Shown one piece after another: positions 19,102 to 28,060 of a DNA stretch of 64,000 nucleotides. The notes beneath the pieces are model-generated. The model did no database searches. It was not told where the DNA came from and saw only the letters and a program-made list of their open reading frames with translations. Origin of the DNA: Bacteroides caccae (GTDB taxonomy: Bacteria > Bacteroidota > Bacteroidia > Bacteroidales > Bacteroidaceae). The first letter of the stretch is position 1, and each line of letters begins with the position of its first letter. A program made the translations under genes and the position numbers. The stretch lies in NCBI RefSeq assembly GCF_002222615.2, contig NZ_CP022412.2, positions 3,720,001-3,784,000 on the forward strand, written 5' to 3'.

Positions 19102-19416
19102 TTATGCAACAGGGGGTGCACGCAATTGATGTGAATAAGTCCGTTTGTAAACGACCTTATCCTGATAAACAACCGGCTCGTAAGGCACGAGCGTTAATGT
19201 ACAATGAAATTCTACCGGTTGAGGTTCAGTAAAGAGAGAAAGGGAGTATTGGCATATCGCACAATCATCGGATGATTTGTGAGAATGCCCGGCATGAGAA
19301 CATGACTTTTCATCCTCGCTTCCATGATAGTGAAAGGTCTTCACTACAAAGAACGGAATGAATGTCATGAACAACACCCATGCTATGTACGCTCTTGTTT
19401 TTCTCTTATGATACAT
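19102..19416 (-). CDS. Small His/Cys-rich membrane protein (DUF2946-like)
   Basis: A 104-residue protein from ATG 19416 with one N-terminal membrane helix (about 10-28), then a cluster FHYHGSEDEKSC, HAGHSHKSSDDCAICQ with six histidines or cysteines suitable for a metal site, and the C-terminal ending LRAPPVA. Small proteins with a CxxC in an exported domain and an 'RxPP' end are common beside metal TonB receptors. The predicted promoter at 19450-19457 puts the transcription start at about 19445, downstream of the longer frame's first ATG (19452), which supports 19416. It is the first gene of the group containing the TonB receptor and lipoprotein. Confidence 0.75.
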   Translation of the reverse strand: MYHKRKTRAYIAWVLFMTFIPFFVVKTFHYHGSEDEKSCSHAGHSHKSSDDCAICQYSLSLFTEPQPVEFHCTLTLVPYEPVVYQDKVVYKRTYSHQLRAPPVA

Positions 19417-19449
19417 TCTCCCTCTATTGATTATATAGAATAGCGGGAA

Positions 19450-19457
19450 CAAATATA
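19450..19457 (-). promoter_or_regulatory. Predicted -7 element of the metal-receptor group
   Basis: TATATTTG on the minus strand matches TAnnTTTG. A TTTG at about -33 (19481-19484, minus strand) completes a good Bacteroides-type promoter. Confidence 0.65.
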
Positions 19458-19473
19458 GGGGTATGAAAGAGAA

Positions 19474-19488
19474 CTGACAAATTATCAG
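19474..19488. promoter_or_regulatory. Near-palindrome over the -33 region, operator candidate
   Basis: The 15-base sequence ctgacaaattatcag agrees with its own reverse complement at 12 or more positions and covers the predicted -33 element. Binding there would block transcription of the metal-receptor group. A Fur- or Zur-type repressor is a reasonable guess; it is not shown. Confidence 0.45.
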
Positions 19489-19557
19489 GCTTAATATGTG
19501 TTATCAGACAATATTCCTTTTCTGAAATTACCTCTGAAAAACTATTTTTAAATCATC

Positions 19558-20014
19558 TCATTCTTCCTGTTTCCATACATAAAACACATTCCTTCCCGCT
19601 CTAGTCACGGCAGCAGTATTCAATGCCCATTCACGGATATATACTTCTCCGCTTCCGGCGTATCAACCAACTTCAATCTCTGCGGCTGCGCATTGACAGC
19701 CAACAGTTCGCCGACGGTGGTTTTCGCATCCAGTTTATTCTGGTACTTTTCGATAGCTTGTGTATCCAAAGAAAGAAGGATTGTATGCCACTCCGATCTT
19801 CTCTGATATCTTCATCGGATAAGCAGAGTTCATCCAAGCGACTACCAGATCAGGAGAATTTCAACTTCAGTTCCTCACGCTTCGCCTGAGCAACCGAACA
19901 GCTTTTATCCAAAACAGCAGTTATATACGCATTGTTTCTACCCGCCTTACGGATGATAATCTTAGGTTCGATGATTTGCAGGAATCCGGTTTTCTTATAC
20001 CCCAAAATAGGCAT
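19558..20014 (-). pseudogene. Broken gene behind the SIMPL gene, family not recognised
   Basis: On the minus strand an ATG three bases after the SIMPL stop opens a frame (MPILGYKKTGFLQIIEPKII...) that ends early at TGA 19850-19852. Coding-like sequence continues in other frames: DLVVAWMNSAYPMKISEKIGVAYN, then LDTQAIEKYQNKLDAKTTVGELLAVN, then YIREWALNTAAVTRAGRNVFYVW ending at TGA 19558-19560. At least three frame changes are needed to join these, giving an ancestral protein of about 150 residues. No signal peptide is visible. It seems to have been the second gene of the SIMPL operon. The family was not recognised. Confidence 0.65.
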
Positions 20015-20017
20015 TTT

Positions 20018-20719
20018 TTATTTTATGGCAAAACGGGCGGTCATTTCATATCTCAGCTTGATGACACGGTACTGTTCGGTAGCCGCCGTCCCCATGCTGA
20101 CATTGCTCTGTGCCTGGAAAGGAAGGTAACGGCTTATATTGTTATCGGCAGGTTCGATGATACGAATGATTTCACCCAATTGCTGTCCCATTGCTGCCAC
20201 CAGATAGGATGCTTTCTCACGGGCTGCTTTCAATGCTTCAATCTTTCCCTGCTTCCTATACATCGGCAAGTCCTTATGTTTCAGTTCCCCGATACGCATT
20301 GATTCAATGCCCCATGTATTGACAGACCGGATAATGGAATTGATTTGCTCGAAATCCGTAAGACGAATATCCAGTTGTTTGCCAATCAGGAATTCCTTCC
20401 CTCTCTGACGCCAATAGTCCCCTACTTCCTGCGTACGGATAGCCTCATCCGATATTCCTATTTTACGCAAACTTTTACGCAAATCTTTCTCTATCACAGT
20501 CAACGGCACTTTCGTCCGAAAATCTTCCTCTTTCTTTGATTTACCCGTATATTCTTCTTCCCAGTATTCCTTTATCTGAATCAGAAAGTGTATTTCGTCC
20601 GGGACGACTTCTATCTCCGAAGAACCGGTCACTTCAATATATCTTTCATCACTTTCCTGAGCATTGGCAAGGATATTCCATGCGAACAAGGCAAAAGCCA
20701 ATAAAAATACTTTTCTCAT
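20018..20719 (-). CDS. SIMPL domain protein (DUF541), exported
   Basis: A 233-residue exported protein with signal peptide MRKVFLLAFALFAWNILANA and a single SIMPL/DUF541 domain (about 25-230). Family hallmarks are YIEVTGSSEIEVVPDEIHF at the start and the KIEALKAAREKASYLVAAMGQQLGEI helix. Members of this family are periplasmic or surface proteins with poorly defined roles, some linked to oxidative stress. It is followed after three bases by the broken gene, so it once led a two-gene operon. Confidence 0.88.
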   Translation of the reverse strand: MRKVFLLAFALFAWNILANAQESDERYIEVTGSSEIEVVPDEIHFLIQIKEYWEEEYTGKSKKEEDFRTKVPLTVIEKDLRKSLRKIGISDEAIRTQEVGDYWRQRGKEFLIGKQLDIRLTDFEQINSIIRSVNTWGIESMRIGELKHKDLPMYRKQGKIEALKAAREKASYLVAAMGQQLGEIIRIIEPADNNISRYLPFQAQSNVSMGTAATEQYRVIKLRYEMTARFAIK

Positions 20720-21189
20720 ATCTTCGATTATTAGGGTGTTATTACTTTTTATATGCCATCAGTTCACAAAGCTATAAAAAAAATCCATATTACGAACTTC
20801 ATTCTAAAATATCAAACAAGCACTTTCTATGTATCAAAATAACATCTCCTTTCTTTACTTTATACTTATAAGGCTGTTTGCCCAAAAGAAAAGAAACTAT
20901 GCAGTAAATAACAAAATGAAAAACGGCTCGAGTGGAATTACTCAAACGAAAGAAATTAGCCTGTGGTTCGTGAGGCTAATATTAAGCCAGAAAAAAATTA
21001 AGAGTTGCGTCCAAAATAGTTGCTTTTTGATTCCAGAATAAATATAATCGTTTTTTTTGATGATTATATGACGTTTTGATGAAATTTAAAGAACAAGCTA
21101 TCCGACAAAGCACAAAAATAGTATCTTTGCCTGCGATTTATTCACCAAGATGTGATAAAGCTATTTTTAATCATTTAATAATAAAGACT
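20720..21189. other. Non-coding stretch with promoter of the monooxygenase gene
   Basis: No convincing gene is seen in 470 AT-rich bases. Near its right end TATCTTTG at 21122-21129 fits the Bacteroides -7 consensus and would start transcription near 21134, leaving a leader of about 55 bases before the ATG at 21190. The short open frame at 20829-21041 has no protein-like features. Confidence 0.5.
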
Positions 21190-21465
21190 ATGATTAGATT
21201 GAATGTTTTCGTCCGCGTAAGCGAGACAAACCGCGAAAAAGCGATTGAAGCAGCTAAGGAACTAACTACTTGCTCTTTAAAGGAAGAAGGATGCATTGCT
21301 TATGATACTTTCGAAAGCAGTACCCGTCACGACGTTTTCATGATTTGTGAAACATGGCAGAATGCTGAGGTATTGGCAACTCACGAGAAGTCTCCGCATT
21401 TCGGCAAATATGTAGGTATCATTCAGGAATTAGCTGAAATGAAACTGGAGAAGTTCGAATTCTAA
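21190..21465 (+). CDS. Antibiotic biosynthesis monooxygenase-like (ABM) domain protein
   Basis: A 91-residue single-domain protein of the dimeric ferredoxin-like ABM family (YgiN-type). Conserved positions include FVRVSETNREKAIEAAKEL, EEGCIAYDTFES and ICETWQNAEVLATHEKSPHF, where the W-x(3-8)-H and final H of the active cleft are retained. Such proteins act as small quinol or heme-related monooxygenases, but the substrate here cannot be told. ATG at 21190 is chosen because the upstream part of the frame covers the predicted promoter. A strong terminator follows. Confidence 0.85.
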   Translation: MIRLNVFVRVSETNREKAIEAAKELTTCSLKEEGCIAYDTFESSTRHDVFMICETWQNAEVLATHEKSPHFGKYVGIIQELAEMKLEKFEF

Positions 21466-21512
21466 ATGAAACACGGAGAATAGATATACTATCTATCCAA
21501 CTATCATCAGAA

Positions 21513-21555
21513 AGAGAGAGACATTCTTCTTCGGAAGGAAAGAATGTTTCTCTCT
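21513..21555 (+). terminator. Rho-independent terminator after the ABM gene
   Basis: A 16-base stem with one mismatch (21513-21528 with 21540-21555) and a short loop is followed by TTTTT. Confidence 0.85.
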
Positions 21556-21598
21556 TTTTATATTTCCATATCCCACGGGAATAAGAATGTATGAAGGA

Positions 21599-22015
21599 CT
21601 AGTCCAGTTTCTTATGAATAAATGTCCCTTCAATCCAATAAGTCGCGTGATTCGATTCAAATTTCAGCAGTACATAGCCCGGGTCGGTAGGGCCACCGGG
21701 GAAATGCTCGATAAACCAGTCCTGCCAAAGTTCCTTTTTCATTTTCTCGTCCGTTACCACTTCTACAGTTCCCGTTAAGGCTACGCTGTCTCCCTTATCC
21801 TGAAAGCATAATCCGGCTTTCGGGTTCTTACGAAAGTCGATAGTCTTTAATGAGTCCGCTCCGGTAGACATCCAAATAGTAGAAATTCCCTCTGTTGCAA
21901 TCTTGCTCATCGGCACAGGACGGGGATATCCCTCTTTGTTTACAGAAGCAAGCACTACAACTTCACATCTCTGCAACAACTCGGTTGCTTTCTCTTTCAT
22001 TGTTTTTGTTGACAT
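21599..22015 (-). CDS. Pyridoxamine 5'-phosphate oxidase-family FMN-binding protein
   Basis: A 138-residue split-barrel flavin-binding protein of the general-stress-26 / PPOX-like type. Recognisable parts are VVLASVNKEGYPRPVPM at the first strands, IWMSTGADSLKTIDFRKNPKAGLCF and GDSVALTGTVEVVTDE. These proteins bind FMN or F420 as dimers and reduce small molecules; the specific reaction is unknown. TATCTTTG on the minus strand at 22043-22050 is its likely -7 element, 28 bases before the ATG. Confidence 0.88.
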   Translation of the reverse strand: MSTKTMKEKATELLQRCEVVVLASVNKEGYPRPVPMSKIATEGISTIWMSTGADSLKTIDFRKNPKAGLCFQDKGDSVALTGTVEVVTDEKMKKELWQDWFIEHFPGGPTDPGYVLLKFESNHATYWIEGTFIHKKLD

Positions 22016-22042
22016 AATCTTATTGGATTTATATTATACCTG

Positions 22043-22050
22043 CAAAGATA
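22043..22050 (-). promoter_or_regulatory. Predicted -7 element for the PPOX-family gene
   Basis: TATCTTTG on the minus strand matches TAnnTTTG and lies 28 bases upstream of the start codon. Confidence 0.6.
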
Positions 22051-22096
22051 ATGGCATAAACCTCTGTTCTATTGTAAAAAATCGACTTTTACAAAC

Positions 22097-22921
22097 CTAC
22101 TTTTGCGGTTCGATATAGGTCAACGTCGTATCATCCGGTATTGTAATCGAAAGAAATGAGGCAGGAGTGCTGCCCGATAATGTCTTAATCTCTTTTGAGA
22201 AATGCGCCAAGTCATAATATCCCGCATTCACTGCCGTAGTCAATAAATTGGGAGATGTTGTATTCCTTAACAATTCTACGGCATTCTTGAATTTGACAAT
22301 ACGGCTGTATTCTTTCGGAGTGAATCCGGTATAATACTTGAACTTCCGTTCAAAATGGCGCTGACACAAACAGACCTCATCGATCAAACTACGAACAGGA
22401 CGTTTTCCTCCGAACTGATTGATTATATCCACCGCCACAACAATATGAGAATCGGCAGACTCATAATGACGAGACAGATACGACAACAAATATTTTTCTA
22501 CTATCCGTATCCGGTCGCCTATATGTTCTTGCTCGCATAGCCTTTCAACAAAAGTATCATCAAAAACTGCTTTCATTTCCCTTGTACTGATTCTATCATT
22601 TACAAATTCATGTAAAGGCAACTTTGTAAAACAGGACAATCCGCAAGGCAAAAAACGAACACCAAACATATGAACCGATTCGGAATATGTAATCAGTTCG
22701 GAATATTTCGTCATCGGCCCCACAAAGTACGAACGATAAGGTTGCATAATCAAGCTTTCTTCCTCCACTGTATCTGCGACTTCTCCAAGCGTAAAAATAA
22801 AATCGGTACAACCATCCGGCAGAATATGGATGCGCATACCATATTCCGGGTTACCTTTAAATTCCCAATAGTTGTCAATATAGGGAGCAAGCAAATGAGA
22901 AGGCTGATATTCTGTATACAT
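22097..22921 (-). CDS. AraC family transcriptional regulator with DUF6597-type N-terminus
   Basis: A 274-residue regulator. The N-terminal sensing region begins YQPSHLLAPYIDNYWEF and includes ILPDGCTDFIF, as in the DUF6597/AraC proteins. The C-terminal AraC DNA-binding domain (about 165-265) has RSLIDEVCLCQRHFERKFKYYTGFTPKEYSRIVKF and the second helix-turn-helix around AGYYDLAHFSKEIKTLSGSTP. Its start is 52 bases from that of the divergent exonuclease only if that gene's longer frame is used, 75 bases from the ATG chosen. It may control the nearby PPOX-family gene or itself; the target is unknown. Confidence 0.9.
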   Translation of the reverse strand: MYTEYQPSHLLAPYIDNYWEFKGNPEYGMRIHILPDGCTDFIFTLGEVADTVEEESLIMQPYRSYFVGPMTKYSELITYSESVHMFGVRFLPCGLSCFTKLPLHEFVNDRISTREMKAVFDDTFVERLCEQEHIGDRIRIVEKYLLSYLSRHYESADSHIVVAVDIINQFGGKRPVRSLIDEVCLCQRHFERKFKYYTGFTPKEYSRIVKFKNAVELLRNTTSPNLLTTAVNAGYYDLAHFSKEIKTLSGSTPASFLSITIPDDTTLTYIEPQK

Positions 22922-22937
22922 TGATATATTTTACAGG

Positions 22938-22975
22938 CAAATATAGAGAGAATAAATTCTAATTCAATACATTTG
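22938..22975. promoter_or_regulatory. Overlapping divergent promoters
   Basis: The minus-strand -7 element TATATTTG (22938-22945) for the AraC gene and the plus-strand TACATTTG (22968-22975) for the exonuclease gene are only 22 bases apart. The -33 region of each therefore falls on or near the other's -7 element, so the two promoters should exclude each other. Confidence 0.6.
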
Positions 22976-22996
22976 TATTCAAAAAACAACGGACTA

Positions 22997-23599
22997 ATGA
23001 AAGACTTTGCAGCAATCGACTTTGAAACTGCCAATGGCAAGCGTACCAGTGTATGCAGTGTCGGTATTGTCATCGTAAAAGGCGGTAGGATTGTGAATAA
23101 AATCTATCGTCTGATTCGTCCTGCACCCAACTATTATACTCAATGGACAACAGCTATCCACGGACTTACCTACGATGACACTATGGAAGCGGATGATTTT
23201 CCTGAAGTATGGGCGGAAATCAAGCCGTTGCTGGAAGGACTTCCGCTTGTAGCTCACAATAGTCCTTTTGATGAAGGTTGCCTCCGTGCTGTTCACGAAT
23301 TATATGGTATGACTTATCCTAATTACAAGTTTTATTGTACCTGCCGTACTTCAAGGAAAGTGTTCGGAAAGGACCTGCCCAATCATCAGTTGCATACAGT
23401 AGCAGAACGATGCGGATATAACTTGGAGAATCACCACCACGCACTTGCTGACGCAGAAGCCTGCGCCCAAATTGCATTACTAATTATTCCTGAACCGAAA
23501 AAAGCGAAGCCAGCGAAAAAAGCAAATAAAGATACGCACGTCGGAGACTTATTCGATTCACTCATTCCTCAAACGGTAACAGTGAAAAAGACCAAATAA
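22997..23599 (+). CDS. DEDDh 3'-5' exonuclease, DNA polymerase III epsilon-like
   Basis: A 200-residue exonuclease. Motif ExoI is FAAIDFETAN (Asp and Glu), ExoII is VAHNSPFDEG (Asp), and ExoIII is HHALADAEACA (His and Asp), completing the DEDDh set. The C-terminus is a lysine-rich tail (EPKKAKPAKKANKD). This type of stand-alone epsilon-like enzyme trims DNA or RNA 3' ends. ATG at 22997 is chosen because the longer frame begins with TTG inside the predicted promoter. It is transcribed away from the AraC gene and ends at a hairpin shared with uxuA. Confidence 0.9.
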   Translation: MKDFAAIDFETANGKRTSVCSVGIVIVKGGRIVNKIYRLIRPAPNYYTQWTTAIHGLTYDDTMEADDFPEVWAEIKPLLEGLPLVAHNSPFDEGCLRAVHELYGMTYPNYKFYCTCRTSRKVFGKDLPNHQLHTVAERCGYNLENHHHALADAEACAQIALLIIPEPKKAKPAKKANKDTHVGDLFDSLIPQTVTVKKTK

Positions 23600-23603
23600 A
23601 AAA

Positions 23604-23641
23604 CACTACAACTATTATCTCAATCAATAATAGCCGTAGTG
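23604..23641. terminator. Bidirectional terminator between exonuclease gene and uxuA
   Basis: A 15-base stem with two mismatches (23604-23618 with 23627-23641) stands between convergent genes, with A-rich sequence on the left and a moderately T-rich stretch on the right. Confidence 0.7.
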
Positions 23642-23674
23642 CTTCTATAATAAAATGCTAATTATGTACTCAAA

Positions 23675-24853
<1,179 letters not shown>

Positions 24854-24887
24854 TTATTTATAGATTACTGATTATGATTGAAATAAA

Positions 24888-25700
24888 TTAGATAGAGAAT
24901 GCGTCGAAACCACCATCGATAACAGCTACTGTACCTGTTACGAAGTTAGAAGCATCACTAATCAGATAATGGATTGTTCCATAAAGATCTTCCGGTTCGC
25001 CGAAACGGTTGAACGGAGTATGAGCAAGGATTGTCTTTGAACGGTCAGTCAAAGAACCATCAGGATTAGTTAATAATGTACGGTTTTGTTCTGTCAGGAA
25101 AAAGCCCGGAGCGATAGCGTTTACGCGCAAGCCGTTACCGAATTTCAGAGCCAGTTCACCAGCCATATATTTAGTAAAGTTGGCGATAGCAGCTTTTGCC
25201 GCACCGTATCCTACTACACGAGTCAACGGACGAAGAGCTGATTCAGAGCAGAAGTTTACGATAGAGCCTTTCTTCTGTTCTACCATGATCTCAGCAAATA
25301 CCATTGTAGGTAACACTGTACCGAACAGGTTCAGGTCTACTACCTTTTTGAAAGCGTCAATCTGCAAGTCGAAGAAAGTCTTGTCCGGCGCGATTGTTGC
25401 ACCTGCCATGTTACCACCGGCAGCGTTCAGCAGTACATCAATGCGGCCATAAGCTTTCATAATTTCCACTTTGTTGCCTTCCAATACTTCTTTGTCCATT
25501 ACATCAGTATAAAGGAACATAGCTTCGTTGCCCTCAGCTTTGATGCTGTCTACCAATGCTTTTCCTGCTTCTTCGCTTCTATCGAGCACAACAACTTTTG
25601 CACCTTCTTTTGCGAGGTATGCAGCAATTCCTTTACCTAAGATTCCGGCTCCACCGGTAATTACAACAACTTTGTCCTTTACGTTAAATAATTCATTCAT
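24888..25700 (-). CDS. SDR oxidoreductase, probable D-mannonate (fructuronate) oxidoreductase
   Basis: Short-chain dehydrogenase of 270 residues. The NAD(P)-binding motif is TGGAGILGKG (about 15-24), the DVMDK and NAAGG segments follow, the catalytic Ser is in FCSESAL, and the YGAAKAA motif supplies Tyr and Lys. It lies 43 bases upstream of uxuA in the same operon, which points to reduction of fructuronate to mannonate, the step before UxuA. The classical UxuB is a long-chain enzyme, so this would be a non-homologous replacement, common in Bacteroidota. The assignment of substrate rests on context. Confidence 0.87.
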   Translation of the reverse strand: MNELFNVKDKVVVITGGAGILGKGIAAYLAKEGAKVVVLDRSEEAGKALVDSIKAEGNEAMFLYTDVMDKEVLEGNKVEIMKAYGRIDVLLNAAGGNMAGATIAPDKTFFDLQIDAFKKVVDLNLFGTVLPTMVFAEIMVEQKKGSIVNFCSESALRPLTRVVGYGAAKAAIANFTKYMAGELALKFGNGLRVNAIAPGFFLTEQNRTLLTNPDGSLTDRSKTILAHTPFNRFGEPEDLYGTIHYLISDASNFVTGTVAVIDGGFDAFSI

Positions 25701-25722
25701 GGTTTCTAAAAAATTTATATGT

Positions 25723-26793
25723 TTATAGCTTATTGTTCAGATAATATTTCAGATTCTCTTTCAGGAGAATATCTATCGGCATCAGATTTACCATTTCAGA
25801 ATGTTGCTTGAACAACAGATGATTGCATAAGGATTTAATTCCTTCATATCCCTGCCGTTCGGGACGCTGTGCAACCAATGCGGTAATCACTCCTTCCGAA
25901 AGTAACTGCGTATTTCTCTCGATAAGGTCATACCCTACCAGTTTTACCGATTGCATGGCTCTTGCTTTCAGGTAATTTCCCAAAATATAGCAGGTAGAAT
26001 TGAAAATAACAGCTCCTTCGATATTCGGATTTGATTCAAAGATTTCATCAAGTTTTGTGAAATTGTATACCGAGTCATTGATTTTCAACTCCACTTCATG
26101 CAGACTTCCGGTGAATCTCATTTCTTTTAGGTAACGGCAAAATCCCTCTCTACGGTTTCTTCCCTGATTAGAGTCATTCTTTCCGCTATGGATAATCCGT
26201 GCCATGAGAATATCGGAAGCGGGAGAGATTCTATCTGTCAGCAACCTGGCGGCAATAACTCCGGCATCATAAGATTCTGTACCGAAATAGGCTAGTTGAT
26301 GTTGTCCCTCAATATTGGAATCAACATAAATATAGGGAATTTCGAATCGGTCGAGTTCCCGCGAAAGCCGGATAACTGAATCGGTAAACAATGTGGCAAT
26401 TAACACACCGTCCACCTTCTTGTCCAACAGATTGCGGACTATATCATCAAAAGTTTTGTTGTCATACTGGTCAAAAAAGAGTTTCGTGATAGTTATATTA
26501 TAAGCCCCCATTTCGGATGCAGCCTTATCAATGCCTTCCGAAATGGCTTCCCAATACTCTCCCTGAGCAAAAGACGGGGTGATTGCAATAAAGTGATACT
26601 GTTTCTTAGACGCCAATGAACGTGCCATGAGATTAGGCTGGTAATTAACCATCTCCAGAATAGCCTGCACTTTTTTCCTGTTTTCTTCAGATACCCGTCC
26701 ACGATTATGAATGACTCTATCCACCGTACCGACAGAGACACCCGCCATTTTAGCGATGTCTACAATACGAATATTTGAGAATTCTTTGTCCAT
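25723..26793 (-). CDS. LacI family transcriptional regulator
   Basis: A 356-residue regulator. The N-terminal helix-turn-helix (about 8-30) reads RIVDIAKMAGVSVGTVDRVIHNRGRVS, followed by the hinge. The periplasmic-binding-protein-like domain (about 65-350) contains FIAITPSFAQGEYWEAISEGI and ANGVLIAT-like strands, as in the ribose/galactose-type LacI proteins. It is the first gene of the operon with the SDR and uxuA genes and is probably autoregulatory: two copies of a TGTGNNCGNNCACA palindrome lie upstream. The effector is likely a hexuronate or related intermediate, by context only. Confidence 0.92.
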   Translation of the reverse strand: MDKEFSNIRIVDIAKMAGVSVGTVDRVIHNRGRVSEENRKKVQAILEMVNYQPNLMARSLASKKQYHFIAITPSFAQGEYWEAISEGIDKAASEMGAYNITITKLFFDQYDNKTFDDIVRNLLDKKVDGVLIATLFTDSVIRLSRELDRFEIPYIYVDSNIEGQHQLAYFGTESYDAGVIAARLLTDRISPASDILMARIIHSGKNDSNQGRNRREGFCRYLKEMRFTGSLHEVELKINDSVYNFTKLDEIFESNPNIEGAVIFNSTCYILGNYLKARAMQSVKLVGYDLIERNTQLLSEGVITALVAQRPERQGYEGIKSLCNHLLFKQHSEMVNLMPIDILLKENLKYYLNNKL

Positions 26794-26855
26794 TCTTAAT
26801 AAGTATCTTGTTTTTCGTCGACAAAAGTAAAATGAATTATTGAATTAAGCAATAG

Positions 26856-26869
26856 TGTGTGCGCACACA
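26856..26869. promoter_or_regulatory. LacI-type operator candidate 1
   Basis: TGTGTGCGCACACA is the core of a perfect 16-base palindrome (26855-26870) with a central CG, the hallmark of LacI-family operators. It lies just upstream of the predicted -33 region. Confidence 0.65.
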
Positions 26870-27063
26870 CATGAAGTCATAAAACGAACTATAAAACTAA
26901 TTATCAAACACTTACCTCAACGACAACAAACATATACATGTTATTAAACATAAGAAAAAAGATAAAAACATTAAGAAAAAGCACTCCAGAGAATGGATAC
27001 AGAAAAGAAAAGAAAGACTTTTGATCACTGAAAAAAGACAGAAAGAATAGAGAAATGGTAAAG

Positions 27064-27077
27064 TGTGCACGAACACA
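27064..27077. promoter_or_regulatory. LacI-type operator candidate 2
   Basis: TGTGCACGAACACA shares the form TGTGNNCGNNCACA with the first site, 208 bases away. A pair at this distance could support looping. Confidence 0.5.
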
Positions 27078-27123
27078 TGAAAATATTCAGTGTATATAAA
27101 AGCAAATAGAATGGTAAAAAAGA

Positions 27124-27160
27124 AATTGGTAATCAATTAGATGTTAACTGATTACCAATT
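27124..27160 (-). terminator. Terminator of the YtxH-like gene
   Basis: A perfect 12-base stem (27124-27135 with 27149-27160) is followed, on the minus strand, by TTTCTTTTTT. Confidence 0.8.
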
Positions 27161-27169
27161 CTGGGAATG

Positions 27170-27457
27170 TTATTTTTCCCATTTTTCTTTTGCTTTTCCA
27201 GCGACTTTATCAGCTTCTGCTGCCACTTTATCAGCTATTTCAGCTCCGGTTTCTACCGCTTTCAATCCAAGATTCATTGCTTTCTTCTCTGCACAAGCTG
27301 CTGCCACCTCAGCATCACGACCAATGCGGTGGATAGCGTCATAAATTTCACTTTCCAGTTGTTTAGCTTTTGCTGTACGTGAAAGACGATAAACAACAGC
27401 ACCAAGGATAGAACCTATTCCGAGTCCAATCCAGAAATTTCCATGTCTACATTCCAT
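27170..27457 (-). CDS. Small YtxH/coiled-coil stress-type membrane protein
   Basis: A 95-residue protein with one N-terminal membrane helix (FWIGLGIGSILGAVVYRL, about 8-25) followed by a long amphipathic helix rich in Ala, Lys and Glu (AEIADKVAAEADKVAGKAKEK). This pattern is that of YtxH-like gas-vesicle/stress proteins anchored to the inner membrane. It forms a pair with the 81-residue membrane protein 46 bases upstream, also stress-associated in other bacteria. Function unknown. Confidence 0.72.
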   Translation of the reverse strand: MECRHGNFWIGLGIGSILGAVVYRLSRTAKAKQLESEIYDAIHRIGRDAEVAAACAEKKAMNLGLKAVETGAEIADKVAAEADKVAGKAKEKWEK

Positions 27458-27503
27458 AATTAAGTTCAGTTTTTTTAGATTAAAAATAAATTATATAAAA
27501 TAC

Positions 27504-27749
27504 CTATTTGGATTTTGAGAATAAAGAAGCAATCCATAATACAAGAATAGCCCCCACTGTAGAAGTTATCAAACTTCCTATCAATCCCGAGGCTGCAAGT
27601 CCGAAAAGGGCAAATACCCAACCGCCTAATACACCTCCTAGAATACCAAGTAATAAATTTATTACAAGACCAAAACCTCCGCCGCGCATAATTTTGCCTG
27701 CAAGGAATCCGGCCACAATACCAATAATAATATACCAAATAAAGCTCAT
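27504..27749 (-). CDS. GlsB/YeaQ/YmgE family membrane protein
   Basis: An 81-residue inner-membrane protein of the transglycosylase-associated (Transgly_assoc, PF04226) family, with three membrane helices. Signature elements: WYIIIGIVAGFLAGKIMRGGGFGLVINLLLGILGGVLGGWVF in the first two helices (glycine-rich) and a last helix ending SLFSKSK. Known members are stress-induced. It starts a two-gene minus-strand unit with the YtxH-like protein. The frame shifted by 11 bases on the same strand is a shadow. Confidence 0.88.
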   Translation of the reverse strand: MSFIWYIIIGIVAGFLAGKIMRGGGFGLVINLLLGILGGVLGGWVFALFGLAASGLIGSLITSTVGAILVLWIASLFSKSK

Positions 27750-27860
27750 ATCATCCTCCTTTTTTATTTAACAACAGCAGGTGTGGCGAATGGTTCAGTC
27801 AGTCAAAAATGAATTAACGACAATTTACAATCCTTAGTTCTAGGGTTTTATTATCAGAGA

Positions 27861-28010
27861 CTATTCTCTTGAAGTAAAAAAAGAGTCTGCCAAAGAAATG
27901 ACTTCACAATCCGGACAAACTATCTTTATACCCTGCTCGGCAGTCTTATCCGCTTCAATCGAGGACAGACAACCTTTAAAATAATCTATCGCCAGCACTA
28001 CTTTCTTCAT
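27861..28010 (-). pseudogene. Glycerate kinase, N-terminal fragment
   Basis: A 49-codon frame, MKKVVLAIDYFKGCLSS then EADKTAEQGIKIVCPDCEVIS, closely resembles the first 40 residues of glycerate kinases (MKKIVLAxDSFKGCLSSxEA), which are normally about 370 residues long. After ADSFFTSRE the frame stops at 27861 and no further kinase sequence is visible in any frame up to the next gene. The remnant therefore marks a deletion of most of a glycerate kinase gene between the stress proteins and the MFS exporter. Confidence 0.7.
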
Positions 28011-28060
28011 ATCATATAGAATTAATCGTAGCAAATATATTGAGAAACGGGAAGTTTGCG

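Larger units (their letters stand above)
26794..27169. other. Regulatory region upstream of the LacI-SDR-uxuA operon
   Basis: No gene is seen. On the minus strand TACTTTTG (26822-26829) is a good -7 element with transcription start near 26817. Two LacI-operator-like sites and the terminator of the gene to the right also lie here. Confidence 0.6.

Noticed and set aside
20829-21041. 70-codon open frame upstream of the ABM gene
   Set aside because: Low-complexity, AT-rich and without promoter or protein-like pattern.
27141-27344. Plus-strand frame across the YtxH-like gene
   Set aside because: It is opposite a small protein with a clear membrane-helix plus coiled-coil pattern and its own terminator.
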